The notes: generated by a model not told the origin, from the sequence alone. A stretch of DNA of 64,000 bases from Streptomyces sp. NBC_01235 (GCF_035989285.1 NZ_CP108513.1:1240001-1304000), one strand, 5' to 3'. Counted from the first letter of the stretch, positions 8,268-16,068 are shown. Program-made: numbers and translations.

Positions 8268-9439
8268 GGCCGCTCCAGGAGAAGTGCGGTGTTGGCTCCC
8301 CCGAAGGCGGCGTTGATGGTGAGGGCCCGGCGCAGATCGGCCTGGCGCGGCCGGTTCGGCACGTAGTCGAGGTCGCACTCCGGGTCCGGCGCGGTGTATC
8401 CGGCGGTCGGCGGCAGGACGCCGTCCGTCAGCGCCAGCAGCGTGATCAGGAACTCCACGACGCCCGCCGCCTCCAGGAGGTGGCCGGTGGTGCTCTTGGT
8501 GGAGCTGACCGGGATCGACTCCGCCCGTTCGGGGAAGGCCGCCCGCAGCCCGCGGGTCTCGGCCCCGTCGTTGTACCTGGTGCCCGTGCCGTGGGCGTTG
8601 ACGTAGCCGAGGGCCGCTCCCTCCGGGTCACCGGCGAGCCGAGTGGCCTGCCGTGCCGCCCGGGCGAGGCCGGCGCCCTCAGGGTGGGGCTGGGCGATGT
8701 GGTGGGCGTCCGTCGCCGCGCCCCAGCCGACCACGGAGGCCAGCGGCCGGGCACCGCGGCGCCGGGCGTGCTCGGCGGACTCGAGCACGACGACCGCCAC
8801 CCCGTCACCCAGCAGCAGTCCGCTGCGGTCGGCGCTGAACGGGCGGACCATGCCGTCCCGGGACAGCGCCCGCCCGGAGTCGAACTTCCCGAAGGTCTCC
8901 TCCTCCACGAGGTAACCGCCCGCGCAGACCGCCACGTCGGTCCGCCCGGAGGAGATCAGCCGGCAGGCGTGGACGATCGCGGCGGCCGAGGCGACACAGG
9001 CGTTGGTGAAGGTCAGCCGCGGCCCGCTCAGCGCGAACTCCGCGGCCAGCAGTTCGGCCAGCTGAGCGGGGACGGCGTCGGACAACGGCACCTTCCCGGC
9101 GGTCGGCGCACCCGCCTCGGTCCGCCAGTACCGCGTGACGGCGGTGTGGTCACCGGCGATGCCGAGCAGGACCGCGGCCTGCGTGCCCAGGCGCAGGCCC
9201 GCCATGTCGAGGGCCCGCGCACCGCACCGGGAGAGCGCGTGGCGCAGTGCCCAGTCCTCGACCGCGTCGGGGCCCTCGGGGGCGGCGGCGGCCATCGGCG
9301 TCCGGTACGGGCCCGTGTCGAACCTCGAGGTGGGCGCGAAGGAGGGGACTCCCGCGAAGACTCCGCGTCGGAGGGCTTCGGCGCCGTCACCGAACGCGGT
9401 GCGTACGCCGAATCCGGTCACCGTGACCTCGCCGCTCAT
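8264..9439 (-). CDS. Type II beta-ketoacyl synthase (KS)
   Basis: This 391-aa ketosynthase carries the complete C-H-H triad: nucleophile C148 in TNACVASAAA, the histidine of NAHGTGT, and the histidine of STKSTTGHLLEAAG. It should catalyse decarboxylative condensation of a malonyl-ACP with an aryl-acyl-ACP. It is encoded between its CLF-like partner (4-nt overlap downstream) and two carrier proteins (ATGA overlap upstream), so KS, CLF and both ACPs are coupled. The ATG at 9439 is chosen because it overlaps the ACP stop. The long upstream extension of the open frame is noise. The cognate malonyl transferase is not in the window and is probably the housekeeping FabD. Confidence 0.9.
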   Translation of the reverse strand: MSGEVTVTGFGVRTAFGDGAEALRRGVFAGVPSFAPTSRFDTGPYRTPMAAAAPEGPDAVEDWALRHALSRCGARALDMAGLRLGTQAAVLLGIAGDHTAVTRYWRTEAGAPTAGKVPLSDAVPAQLAELLAAEFALSGPRLTFTNACVASAAAIVHACRLISSGRTDVAVCAGGYLVEEETFGKFDSGRALSRDGMVRPFSADRSGLLLGDGVAVVVLESAEHARRRGARPLASVVGWGAATDAHHIAQPHPEGAGLARAARQATRLAGDPEGAALGYVNAHGTGTRYNDGAETRGLRAAFPERAESIPVSSTKSTTGHLLEAAGVVEFLITLLALTDGVLPPTAGYTAPDPECDLDYVPNRPRQADLRRALTINAAFGGANTALLLERP

Positions 9440-9708
9440 CGCGGTCGCCCCCCTTCGGCCGGGGCCGGCTCGGCTGCGCCGAGGTACTGGGTGAGCCGCC
9501 GGAGCGAGGTCAGGCCGGCGATGTCCTCGTCGCTGGGCTCGACGACCAGGCCGTAGCGCTCCTCCACCACATGGAGAAGCCACACCAACCCGAGGGAGTC
9601 CAGCACCAGTTCGTCGTCCTCGCCGAGGTCGTCGGGCAGCCCCGGGAAGACGTTGCGGTCCGACAGCAGTTCCCGGACGGTGTCGGTGGTGAAGATGCTC
9701 GTGCTCAT
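9436..9708 (-). CDS. Acyl carrier protein (downstream of two)
   Basis: This 90-aa acidic protein has the phosphopantetheine attachment serine at residue 38 (LVLDSLGLVWLL) and a Gly/Pro-rich C-terminal tail. It differs clearly from the second carrier protein just upstream, so the two probably carry different cargo, for example the aryl starter and the malonyl extender. The ATG at 9708 overlaps the stop of the upstream ACP, and its own stop overlaps the KS start. The Asp normally before the serine is present (DS). Confidence 0.88.
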   Translation of the reverse strand: MSTSIFTTDTVRELLSDRNVFPGLPDDLGEDDELVLDSLGLVWLLHVVEERYGLVVEPSDEDIAGLTSLRRLTQYLGAAEPAPAEGGRPR

Positions 9709-9980
9709 GCCTGCGCACCGCGCCGGACGACCTCGGCGACGAGCCCGCCGAGGGTCAGGGAGGCCAGGGGCTCGATGTCGGTGTCCGGGATCTCCACGCC
9801 GAACCGCGACTCCAGCCGCAGCGTGAGCTCGATCAGGCTGAGTGAGTCCACGTCCAGCCCGCCGACGGTCACGGGGCTGTCGTCCGTGATGCCGTCGCGG
9901 CTCGTCAGGATGTTCATCTCGTCGATGACCGCGGTCAGGACGAACTCGCGGATCTCGTCTTCCAGGGTCGACGTACTCAT
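9705..9980 (-). CDS. Acyl carrier protein (upstream of two)
   Basis: The 91-aa carrier protein has serine 46 as the expected 4'-phosphopantetheine site in GLDVDSLSLIEL. Helix 2 and the C-terminal region (FGVEIPDTDIEPLASLTLGG) are typical of type II PKS/FAS carriers. It is separated from the starter-loading AMP ligase upstream by 62 nt, the largest gap inside the operon, and overlaps the next ACP gene by 4 nt. The ATG at 9980 gives the family's usual length. The longer frame track through this gene extends into the ligase gene and is rejected. Confidence 0.88.
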   Translation of the reverse strand: MSTSTLEDEIREFVLTAVIDEMNILTSRDGITDDSPVTVGGLDVDSLSLIELTLRLESRFGVEIPDTDIEPLASLTLGGLVAEVVRRGAQA

Positions 9981-10042
9981 GATCGGTGTCTCCACGTGAA
10001 GGGTCGGAAAGAGAAAGAAGAAGGGAGAAGGTGCTCTGCGGG

Positions 10043-11473
10043 CTATGCGCGGCCCGTCGCGGCCGCCTGGAGCGCCGCCGCCTGGCGCAGCAGCTTCCCG
10101 TTGGACGTGCGGGGCAGGGTCTCCAGCAGCCGGATCACCCGCGGCAGCTTGTAGTCGGCCAGCCGCTGCCGGCACCAGCGCAGCAGTTCCTCCGCGCTCG
10201 GCTGCCGGGCCCCTGCGGCCAACGAGACGTACGCCTCGGTGACGCCCTCGTGGACCAGGACCGCCTGCTCGACCGCCGGATGCTCGCGGAGCACGTTCTC
10301 GACCTCGACGAGGTCCACCTTGAGGCCGCCGATCACGACGAGGGAGTCGGCGCGGCCGTGCACCCGTACCGCGCCGTAGCCGTCCACGGTGGCCCGGTCC
10401 CGGGTGTGCAGCCAGCCGTCCGCGTACTGGGCGCCGCCGGAGTCGAAGAGATACGGCGACTCCGCCAGGGCGACGTCCAGTTCGCCCCGGTGCTCCCGCA
10501 CCACGACACCCGGGGCGGCCCGGCCGACCGCGGGCCGCAGCGCGCCGCCGGTGTCCATGGCGACCACGCCGGTCTCCGTGGTCCCGTAGGACTCGCCGAC
10601 GCACACCCCGTAGCGTTCGGCGAACCGTGCCGCGACCGGCGGGGGCATCAGCTCGCCGCCCGACACCGCGACCCGCAGGTCGGGCAGGGCGGGGGGATCG
10701 ATGGCGGCGGCGAGCAGTTCGTAGTGCATCGGCACCCCGAACAGGGCGGTGACCCGATGCTCGACCGCGGTGCGCAGGATGTCGCGGGCGGAGATCCGGG
10801 GGGCGAAGACCACCGCGACCCCGGCCGCGAGCGAGTGCAGCAGTCCGGCGACCAGGCCGAAGCTGTGCGCCGTCGAGCTGAGCAGCAGCAGGCGGTCGCC
10901 CGGGCCCGGCATGCCGGGGATCCCGGCGAACCGGTCCACCTCGGCGGCGAGCGAGCGGGCGGTCCTGCCGATCACCTTCGGCCGCCCGGTGGAGCCCGAG
11001 CTGAACTGGACCAGCCGGTGGTCGGTGGTGGCCGGCCGGCCGCCGCCCTGGCGTTCGGTGACGACCTCGTACTCGGACCGGAAGCCGAACGTGGCCTGGA
11101 CGTTGGTGCCGGCGCTCACCATGAACTGCGGCCGGCAGGAGGCGCAGAGCGCGGCGACCTCGGCCGGTTTGAGCCGGAAGTCGAAGAGCAGCACCTGGGC
11201 GCCGAGCCGCCACAGCGCGAGCAGCACCTCGGCCTGGGTGAAGCTGGGCGGGGTCCGCAGCCCCACCGTGCTCGCCGGGCCGATCCCGTATCCGGCGAAG
11301 ACGGCGGCCTGTTTGGCCACGCGCTCGCGCAACTCGCCCCGGGAGACGGTTTCCTGACGATGAATGAGGTAGGGGAGGTCGTCGTCATGTGCCTCGAAGA
11401 GGCGCCGGACCAGCGGTCTCATCCCGTCGTCGCCGCTCTCGTCCGCGCCGGGCATCAACAGGTGGTCGCCCAT
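10043..11473 (-). CDS. AMP-dependent ligase, likely 3,4-AHBA loading onto ACP
   Basis: The 476-aa ANL-superfamily enzyme has the A3 motif FSSGSTGRPKV near residue 190, the A5 motif YGTTE, and the C-terminal catalytic lysine in RTSNGKLLR. Its compact size and lack of a CoA-ligase N-terminal extension fit a stand-alone adenylation enzyme that charges an aryl acid onto a carrier protein. It lies between the GriH-like gene (6 nt upstream) and the two ACP genes, so 3-amino-4-hydroxybenzoate is the expected substrate. The ATG at 11473 follows a GGAGG placed over the end of the GriH-like gene. Substrate is inference from position. Confidence 0.8.
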   Translation of the reverse strand: MGDHLLMPGADESGDDGMRPLVRRLFEAHDDDLPYLIHRQETVSRGELRERVAKQAAVFAGYGIGPASTVGLRTPPSFTQAEVLLALWRLGAQVLLFDFRLKPAEVAALCASCRPQFMVSAGTNVQATFGFRSEYEVVTERQGGGRPATTDHRLVQFSSGSTGRPKVIGRTARSLAAEVDRFAGIPGMPGPGDRLLLLSSTAHSFGLVAGLLHSLAAGVAVVFAPRISARDILRTAVEHRVTALFGVPMHYELLAAAIDPPALPDLRVAVSGGELMPPPVAARFAERYGVCVGESYGTTETGVVAMDTGGALRPAVGRAAPGVVVREHRGELDVALAESPYLFDSGGAQYADGWLHTRDRATVDGYGAVRVHGRADSLVVIGGLKVDLVEVENVLREHPAVEQAVLVHEGVTEAYVSLAAGARQPSAEELLRWCRQRLADYKLPRVIRLLETLPRTSNGKLLRQAAALQAAATGRA

Positions 11474-11479
11474 CGGGCC

Positions 11480-12697
11480 TCAGACCTCCTTGCAGAACTC
11501 GCCGATGGGCAGGCCCACATGGCGCTTGTCCGCGGCCAGGTAGCCGAGCAGTTCGTCACCCGCCTCCAGCTCGGTGACGTTGAGGACCTTGCCGCCCGGG
11601 CCGAGCACCCGTACGTGCCAGTCGTCCTGCACGGTCAGGCTGACGAGCCGGCCGTCCTCGGCGTGGGTGCGGATCTCGAGGAGCGGGCGGGACTCGAGTT
11701 TCGCCCGGCCGACCACCACCCGCCGGGTGCGCCCGTCGGCGCCGACGGCCAGCAGGGCGCTGCCGGAGCCCACCTCGCTGAGGTAGTTCGTGCGGTTGTC
11801 GGGTCCGAGCGTGTACGAGTGCAGGGCACCGGCGTTGACCCGGAACGGCCTGGTCGGCATGTAGGGCAGCGGGTGGGTCTCGCTACAGCACAGCACGAAC
11901 CCGGAGGAGTAGGAGCCCACGAGGATGCCCTCGTCCTCCTCGAAGTGCGAGCAGGTGTCCACGCAGACCCGGTCGCCGAGTCCGACGTGCCGGATGCTCT
12001 CCACGGTCAGCGTGGACAGCTCCAGCTGGGGCGTGGTGGCCTCCAGCAGCCGGGCCAGCGCGAAGACGTCGTCGGCGCTGCGGGGCGTGAACAGGATGCC
12101 GTCCGAGCCGCGTTCGAGCACGTCGAAGACGATGGCGGCCTCTTCCAGGCCGTCGACGACGGTCACCAGCTTGCCCTCGGCGGACTCGGCGGCGGCGAGC
12201 ACGATCTCCAGGGGGATCTTGGTCGGGTCGGCGAAGTGGATGACGGTGTAGGGCAGCGCCATGGCGCCGGAGCACGACAGCCGGAGGGTGCGGTCGTCCC
12301 GTACGCCGATGAAGCCGGCGACGGGGGCGGCGCTGCCGTTACCGGTGGCGCGGTTGGCCGCGGCGAGGGCGTCCAGCTCGTCCTGGGTGGTGAACTTCCG
12401 CAGCAGGACGTCGATTCCGGCCGGCTTCGCCTCCTTGGCGTCCTTCGCGCCCGCGCCGTCCTTCGTGCTTCCGGCGTCCTTCGCCTCCTTGTCGCCGGGC
12501 TTCTTCCCGGCGGGCGTCGTCAGCGCCGGGACCGGGCCGTCGGCGGCCAGGACCCTGGTGATGGTCGGGGGCAGCGTTCCGAGCAACTCGGCGTCGACGG
12601 AGAGCACCCCGGCCATCCGGGCGTGGACGGCTGCGTCCACCACCGCCTGGAGCTGCGGACGGGGGACTTCACGGAGATCGATCCACGCGAACCTCAT
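11480..12697 (-). CDS. griH-like: 3-amino-4-hydroxybenzoate synthase-like (GriH; DHQ synthase II family)
   Basis: The 405-aa protein begins with RFAWIDLR and is a member of the DHQ synthase II (archaeal-type 3-dehydroquinate synthase) family. In streptomycetes this family is represented by GriH, which cyclises the C7 amino sugar acid-like precursor to 3,4-AHBA. It overlaps the GriI-like gene (ATGA), exactly as the two steps work together. An unusual Lys/Ala/Asp-rich low-complexity stretch occupies about residues 60-95 (12,420-12,520), containing repeats like KDAKEAK. It looks like a surface insertion, since conserved blocks flank it (AVVDAAVHARMAGVLS before, IDVLLRKF after). The ATG at 12697 is fixed by the overlap. 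Confidence 0.87.
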   Translation of the reverse strand: MRFAWIDLREVPRPQLQAVVDAAVHARMAGVLSVDAELLGTLPPTITRVLAADGPVPALTTPAGKKPGDKEAKDAGSTKDGAGAKDAKEAKPAGIDVLLRKFTTQDELDALAAANRATGNGSAAPVAGFIGVRDDRTLRLSCSGAMALPYTVIHFADPTKIPLEIVLAAAESAEGKLVTVVDGLEEAAIVFDVLERGSDGILFTPRSADDVFALARLLEATTPQLELSTLTVESIRHVGLGDRVCVDTCSHFEEDEGILVGSYSSGFVLCCSETHPLPYMPTRPFRVNAGALHSYTLGPDNRTNYLSEVGSGSALLAVGADGRTRRVVVGRAKLESRPLLEIRTHAEDGRLVSLTVQDDWHVRVLGPGGKVLNVTELEAGDELLGYLAADKRHVGLPIGEFCKEV

Positions 12698-13560
12698 GCG
12701 ACACCTGCCACGATCGTCGAGTAGTTGCTGGTTGTGGGGGTCGTGCTCATATCCGCGGCCATCCCTCTCCCACTCTCGGTTGCGCTCGAGCGGGAGGGAC
12801 CCCCACCGCCGTGCACGACCGCGGAGAGCCGGGACACCAGCGCGTAGGGGGAGGGCGAGGAGAAGATCCGGCGGCCGACGGCCAGTCCGCGGCAGCCGGA
12901 GGCCATCACCGCGGTGCCGTACTCGACCAGGTCGGAGTCGTCCGGCGGACCGCCCGCCGCCAGGACCGGTATCGGGCTGTTGGCCACGACCTCGGCCATC
13001 CGCTCCACCGGCAGCGCGACGGACGTCTTCACCATGTCCGCGCCCAGATCCGCGGCGACGTTGGCCACATGGGCGAGGAGGGCCGGGTCACGAGGGTCGT
13101 CGATCCGCGGTCCGCGAGGGTAGACCATCGCGATCAGCGGCATGCCCCACGCGTCGCAGGAACGGGCCACCGCCCCGAGGTCGGCGAGCTGCTGGGCCTC
13201 GGTGTCCGAACCGATGTTCACATGGACGCTCACCGCGTCCGCGCCGAGCCGCAGGGCCTCCTCGACATCGGCGACCAGCACTTTGGCGTGGACGTCGGCG
13301 GCACAGGCGGTGCTGGCGCTCAGGTGCACCACGAGGGCGCAGCGTTTGAGGATGTCCGGCGCGAAGGCGCGGGCCCGTCCCTTGTGGACGATGATCCCGT
13401 CGGCCCCGCCGTCCACCAGTGCGCGCAACAGGTCGTCCCACTTGTCGGCGGGGACGATCGGGCCGTCCGAAACGCTGTGGTCGAGCGGCACGAACAGATG
13501 CCGGCCGTCCCCCGCCAGCGAAAGCCTTCTTAAGCGCAATAACTTGCCGGTTTCCAGCAT
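12694..13560 (-). CDS. griI-like: GriI-like class I aldolase (3,4-AHBA precursor synthase)
   Basis: This 288-aa DeoC/LacD-type aldolase has FVPLDHSVSDGP near the N-terminus and a likely Schiff-base lysine in ADMVKTSVALP. GriI condenses aspartate semialdehyde with dihydroxyacetone phosphate to give the C7 precursor that GriH aromatises. It is the first gene of the operon. I chose the ATG at 13560 because homologues begin with a METGK-like segment and a GGGAAGG site precedes it; an upstream in-frame ATG at 13665 exists. The extreme C-terminus (about 30 residues after VVHGGGG) is not family-like and is encoded partly by a dispersed palindromic repeat. Confidence 0.87.
   Translation of the reverse strand: MLETGKLLRLRRLSLAGDGRHLFVPLDHSVSDGPIVPADKWDDLLRALVDGGADGIIVHKGRARAFAPDILKRCALVVHLSASTACAADVHAKVLVADVEEALRLGADAVSVHVNIGSDTEAQQLADLGAVARSCDAWGMPLIAMVYPRGPRIDDPRDPALLAHVANVAADLGADMVKTSVALPVERMAEVVANSPIPVLAAGGPPDDSDLVEYGTAVMASGCRGLAVGRRIFSSPSPYALVSRLSAVVHGGGGPSRSSATESGRGMAADMSTTPTTSNYSTIVAGVA
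12764..12812. repeat. Dispersed imperfect palindromic repeat, copy 1
   Basis: A ~40-bp element with a core CTCGAGCGGGAGG(G/T)ACC flanked by CCCACTCTCG. It lies in frame inside the 3' end of the GriI-like gene and encodes residues like PSRSSATESGRG. A near-identical copy is at 59,338-59,380; the two share about 33 of 40 bases, differing mainly in a four-base central block. From memory, similar elements recur in many Streptomyces genomes. Confidence 0.75.
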
Positions 13561-14007
13561 GGGTAATACGCCTTCCCAGCCTGTGGACCGCATTTCAGGA
13601 AATCCGGACCGGAGCAGCCTGATGCGGTCGCCATGTCCGAAAAACGATGGTCGTAGAACTTTCAAGTTCCCCCGGCTTCAGCATTCCGTGCGTGATCAGC
13701 CGTTGGCAAGGTGTGATCGCCTTCAAATATTCATACGACCTTTCGCATGAGTATTTGACAGCGGGTTGACAGGTTAGGCGGGTTGACGCGGCCGGAGGAT
13801 ACCGTTCGGGCCGTTTTCTGCACTTTATTGCCGATGTCACGTGTAAATGTGCGGCCATTTCGACCGAGAAGACTTCTGGGCCGAAATTGAATTCCGGGAT
13901 GAGGGTGACAGGGGGGCTCCTCTTCGTGTTACATGCGAGGCCTTCCCTCCCCATTCGGTCCCGGACCGTGCGACCGTACGGACCGGGCGTATCGGAAGTG
14001 ACTCCCC
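13561..14007. promoter_or_regulatory. Divergent control region of the biosynthetic operon and MHS transporter
   Basis: A 447-bp gene-free interval, locally AT-rich for this genome (13,600-13,900). It contains three direct TTGAC repeats. The heptamer TTGACAG occurs at 13,755 and again at 13,766, an 11-bp period, and a degenerate TTGACGC lies at 13,783. Direct heptamers at 11-bp spacing are the layout of SARP activator sites, but no SARP gene is in the window. An AT-rich TATGAAT at 13,730-13,736 could be a -10 for the leftward operon. Nearer 14,008 a GC-rich GGACCG/CGGACC inverted pair is seen. No convincing coding sequence. Confidence 0.5.
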
Positions 14008-15378
14008 ATGCCTGAATTACCGCCCAATACCGTCCTCAAGGCCGTTTCCCCGACGGCGGTGCGGACCGCCGGGACCAAGGCGCCGCGGGTCGCCGTCGCG
14101 AGCCTGGTCGGGACGACGATCGAGTACTACGACTTCGCGGTGTACGGCACCGCCAGCGCACTCGTCCTCGGCCCCGCCTTCTTCCCCTCGGGCAACCCCA
14201 CCGTCTCCTCCCTGGCCGCGTTCCTCACGTTCGCCGCGGCCTTCCTCGCCCGCCCGCTCGGCGTCGTCCTGTTCGGAACGATCGGTGACCGGCTCGGCCG
14301 GCGTCGGGCCCTGGTCGTCTCCCTGATGCTGATGGGTGTGGCGACGGTCGGCGTCGGACTGCTCCCGACGTACGAGAGCGCCGGACTCCTCGCCCCCGTG
14401 CTGCTGGTGACGCTCCGCCTGCTCCAGGGCGTCAGCATGGGCGGCGAGTGGGGCGGGGCGGTGCTGCTCGCCGCGGAACACGCGCCGCCCGGACGCCGCG
14501 CGCTGTACGCGTCCATCCCGCAGACCGGCCCCTCGCTCGGCTTCCTGCTGTCCACCGCCGTCATTCTGCCCACCCTGAACATCGGGGGCCGGGACGCCTT
14601 CACCGACTGGACCTGGCGGATCCCGTTCCTGCTCAGCACGGTGCTCGTCGTGGTCGGCCTGTGGGTGCGTACGACAGTCTCCGAGTCACCGGTGTTCACG
14701 CCGGCGGCCGACCGTACGGCACAGGCGCCCACGCCGAGACCCGACGGGACACCCGCCGCCGAGTCGCGTTTCCCGCTCGGCACACTGCTCGCCCGGTATC
14801 CCGGCCGGCTGTTCCTCGGCATCGGCGCGGCGTTGGGCGGCTCGGCCGTCTACTACCTGACGATCGTCTACAGCCTGTCGTACGGGCCGAAGGAACTCGG
14901 CATCCCGCAGAACACGATGCTGACCGCCGCGAGTGTCGGTTCGGCGGCCGGAATCGCCCTCACCCTCCCGGCCGCGAAGCTGGCCGACCGGATCGGCCGC
15001 CGCCCGGTGATGCTGACCGGAGCCGTCGGCTGTGTGGTCTGGGCCGTTCCCATGTACGCCTCGCTGAGCTCGCGCGACGCCTGGGTGATCACCGGGGCCT
15101 ACACGATCGGGCTCATGCTGCTCGCGCTGATGCTCTCCCCGGTGGCGGCCTTCCTGCCCGAACTGTTCCCGGCCCGGCTGCGCTACACCGGCGCCTCCGC
15201 GGCCTTCATCCTCGCCAACACCCTCGGCGGCGGCTTCGCCCCGCTCGTCGCCACCTGGCTGAACAGCCACTGGGGGTCACCGCTCGTCCTCGGCCTCTAC
15301 ACCGGTGGACTCTGCCTGGTGAGCCTGATGTGCCTGCTGGCCCTGCCGGAGACCCGCGACCACGAGTTCGACGTCTGA
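14008..15378 (+). CDS. MHS-family (metabolite:H+ symporter) MFS transporter
   Basis: The 456-aa, 12-helix transporter is of the MHS subfamily (shikimate, alpha-ketoglutarate, proline/betaine and aromatic-acid carriers). Diagnostic features are IEYYDFAVYGTASAL in helix 1, GTIGDRLGRRRAL after helix 2, LQGVSMGGEWGGAVLLAAEH in helix 4-5, and LADRIGRRPVML in the second half. It is divergent from the 3,4-AHBA operon and shares its control region, so it may move a precursor or product carboxylate. The gene-internal evidence does not identify the substrate. The ATG at 14008 has only a weak GGAAGTGA upstream. Confidence 0.82.
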   Translation: MPELPPNTVLKAVSPTAVRTAGTKAPRVAVASLVGTTIEYYDFAVYGTASALVLGPAFFPSGNPTVSSLAAFLTFAAAFLARPLGVVLFGTIGDRLGRRRALVVSLMLMGVATVGVGLLPTYESAGLLAPVLLVTLRLLQGVSMGGEWGGAVLLAAEHAPPGRRALYASIPQTGPSLGFLLSTAVILPTLNIGGRDAFTDWTWRIPFLLSTVLVVVGLWVRTTVSESPVFTPAADRTAQAPTPRPDGTPAAESRFPLGTLLARYPGRLFLGIGAALGGSAVYYLTIVYSLSYGPKELGIPQNTMLTAASVGSAAGIALTLPAAKLADRIGRRPVMLTGAVGCVVWAVPMYASLSSRDAWVITGAYTIGLMLLALMLSPVAAFLPELFPARLRYTGASAAFILANTLGGGFAPLVATWLNSHWGSPLVLGLYTGGLCLVSLMCLLALPETRDHEFDV

Positions 15379-15491
15379 CACTCAGGTGCCCGTGACGGCA
15401 CCCTCCTCGCCACTGGCTCGAGCGATGCCGGTTCCACTGGGCCATTGGTACAGTCGGGCGCCGATCACAAACGCGCGAGGAGGCCGGGGCC

Positions 15492-15968
15492 ATGGCCGTG
15501 GACGAGCTGGACACCCGCATCCTGCGCCTGCTGCTGGAGCAGCCGCGGACGAGCGTGCGGGAGTACGCCCGGCTCCTCGGCATCGCACGCGGCACCCTCC
15601 AGGCCCGCCTCGACCGGCTGGAGCGGGACGGCGTGATCACCGGCACCGGTCCTTCGCTCTCCCCCGCCGCGCTGGGCCACCCGGTGCTCGCGTTCGTCCA
15701 CATCGAGGTCACCCAGGGCCATCTGGACGACGTGGGCGACGCGCTGGCCGCCGTGCCGGAGATCGTCGAGGCGTTCTCCATCACCGGTGGCGGTGACCTC
15801 GTCACCCGGGTGGTGGCACGCGACAACGCCCATCTGGAGGACGTGATCCAGAAGCTCATCAGCCTGCCCGGCGTGGTCCGCACCCGCACCGAGGTGGCGC
15901 TGCGCGAGCGCGTGCCGTACCGGCTGCTGCCACTGGTGGAGTCGATCGGGCGGGCCGGCGCCAGGTAG
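15492..15968 (+). CDS. Lrp/AsnC-family transcriptional regulator
   Basis: The 158-aa regulator has an N-terminal winged HTH (DELDTRILRLLLEQPRTSVR, then a recognition helix in GIARGTLQARLDRLERDGVI) and a C-terminal RAM/Lrp effector domain (ITGGGDLVTRVVARDN). It would bind DNA as an oligomer and respond to an amino acid or related small molecule. A strong GAGGAGG precedes the ATG at 15492. It stands 113 nt after the MHS transporter on the same strand and could be expressed with it. A connection to the biosynthetic operon is possible by proximity only. Confidence 0.88.
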   Translation: MAVDELDTRILRLLLEQPRTSVREYARLLGIARGTLQARLDRLERDGVITGTGPSLSPAALGHPVLAFVHIEVTQGHLDDVGDALAAVPEIVEAFSITGGGDLVTRVVARDNAHLEDVIQKLISLPGVVRTRTEVALRERVPYRLLPLVESIGRAGAR

Positions 15969-16002
15969 CTCCGGTCCGCAACTTTCGGTCCCGTCAGGAC
16001 CG

Positions 16003-16031
16003 TTGACCCGCTCCAGTCCCCCCTCTAACGT
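16003..16031 (+). promoter_or_regulatory. Sigma-70-type promoter of the GH127 gene
   Basis: TTGACC at 16,003-16,008 and TAACGT at 16,026-16,031 are separated by exactly 17 bp, giving a predicted transcription start near 16,038. Confidence 0.55.
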
Positions 16032-16052
16032 CTGGTCGACCATCCGAGCATC

Positions 16053-16068
16053 GTTCGAAATTCCGAAC
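16053..16068. promoter_or_regulatory. Inverted-repeat operator candidate before GH127
   Basis: GTTCG and CGAAC arms separated by 6 bp (GTTCGAAATTCCGAAC). The site lies just downstream of the predicted transcription start and 38 bp before the ATG, the position expected of a repressor operator. No cognate regulator is adjacent. Confidence 0.5.

Noticed and set aside
15385..15402. GGTGCC/GGCACC hairpin after the MHS transporter as a terminator
   Set aside because: Six base pairs with a 6-nt loop is too weak to call in this GC-rich sequence.
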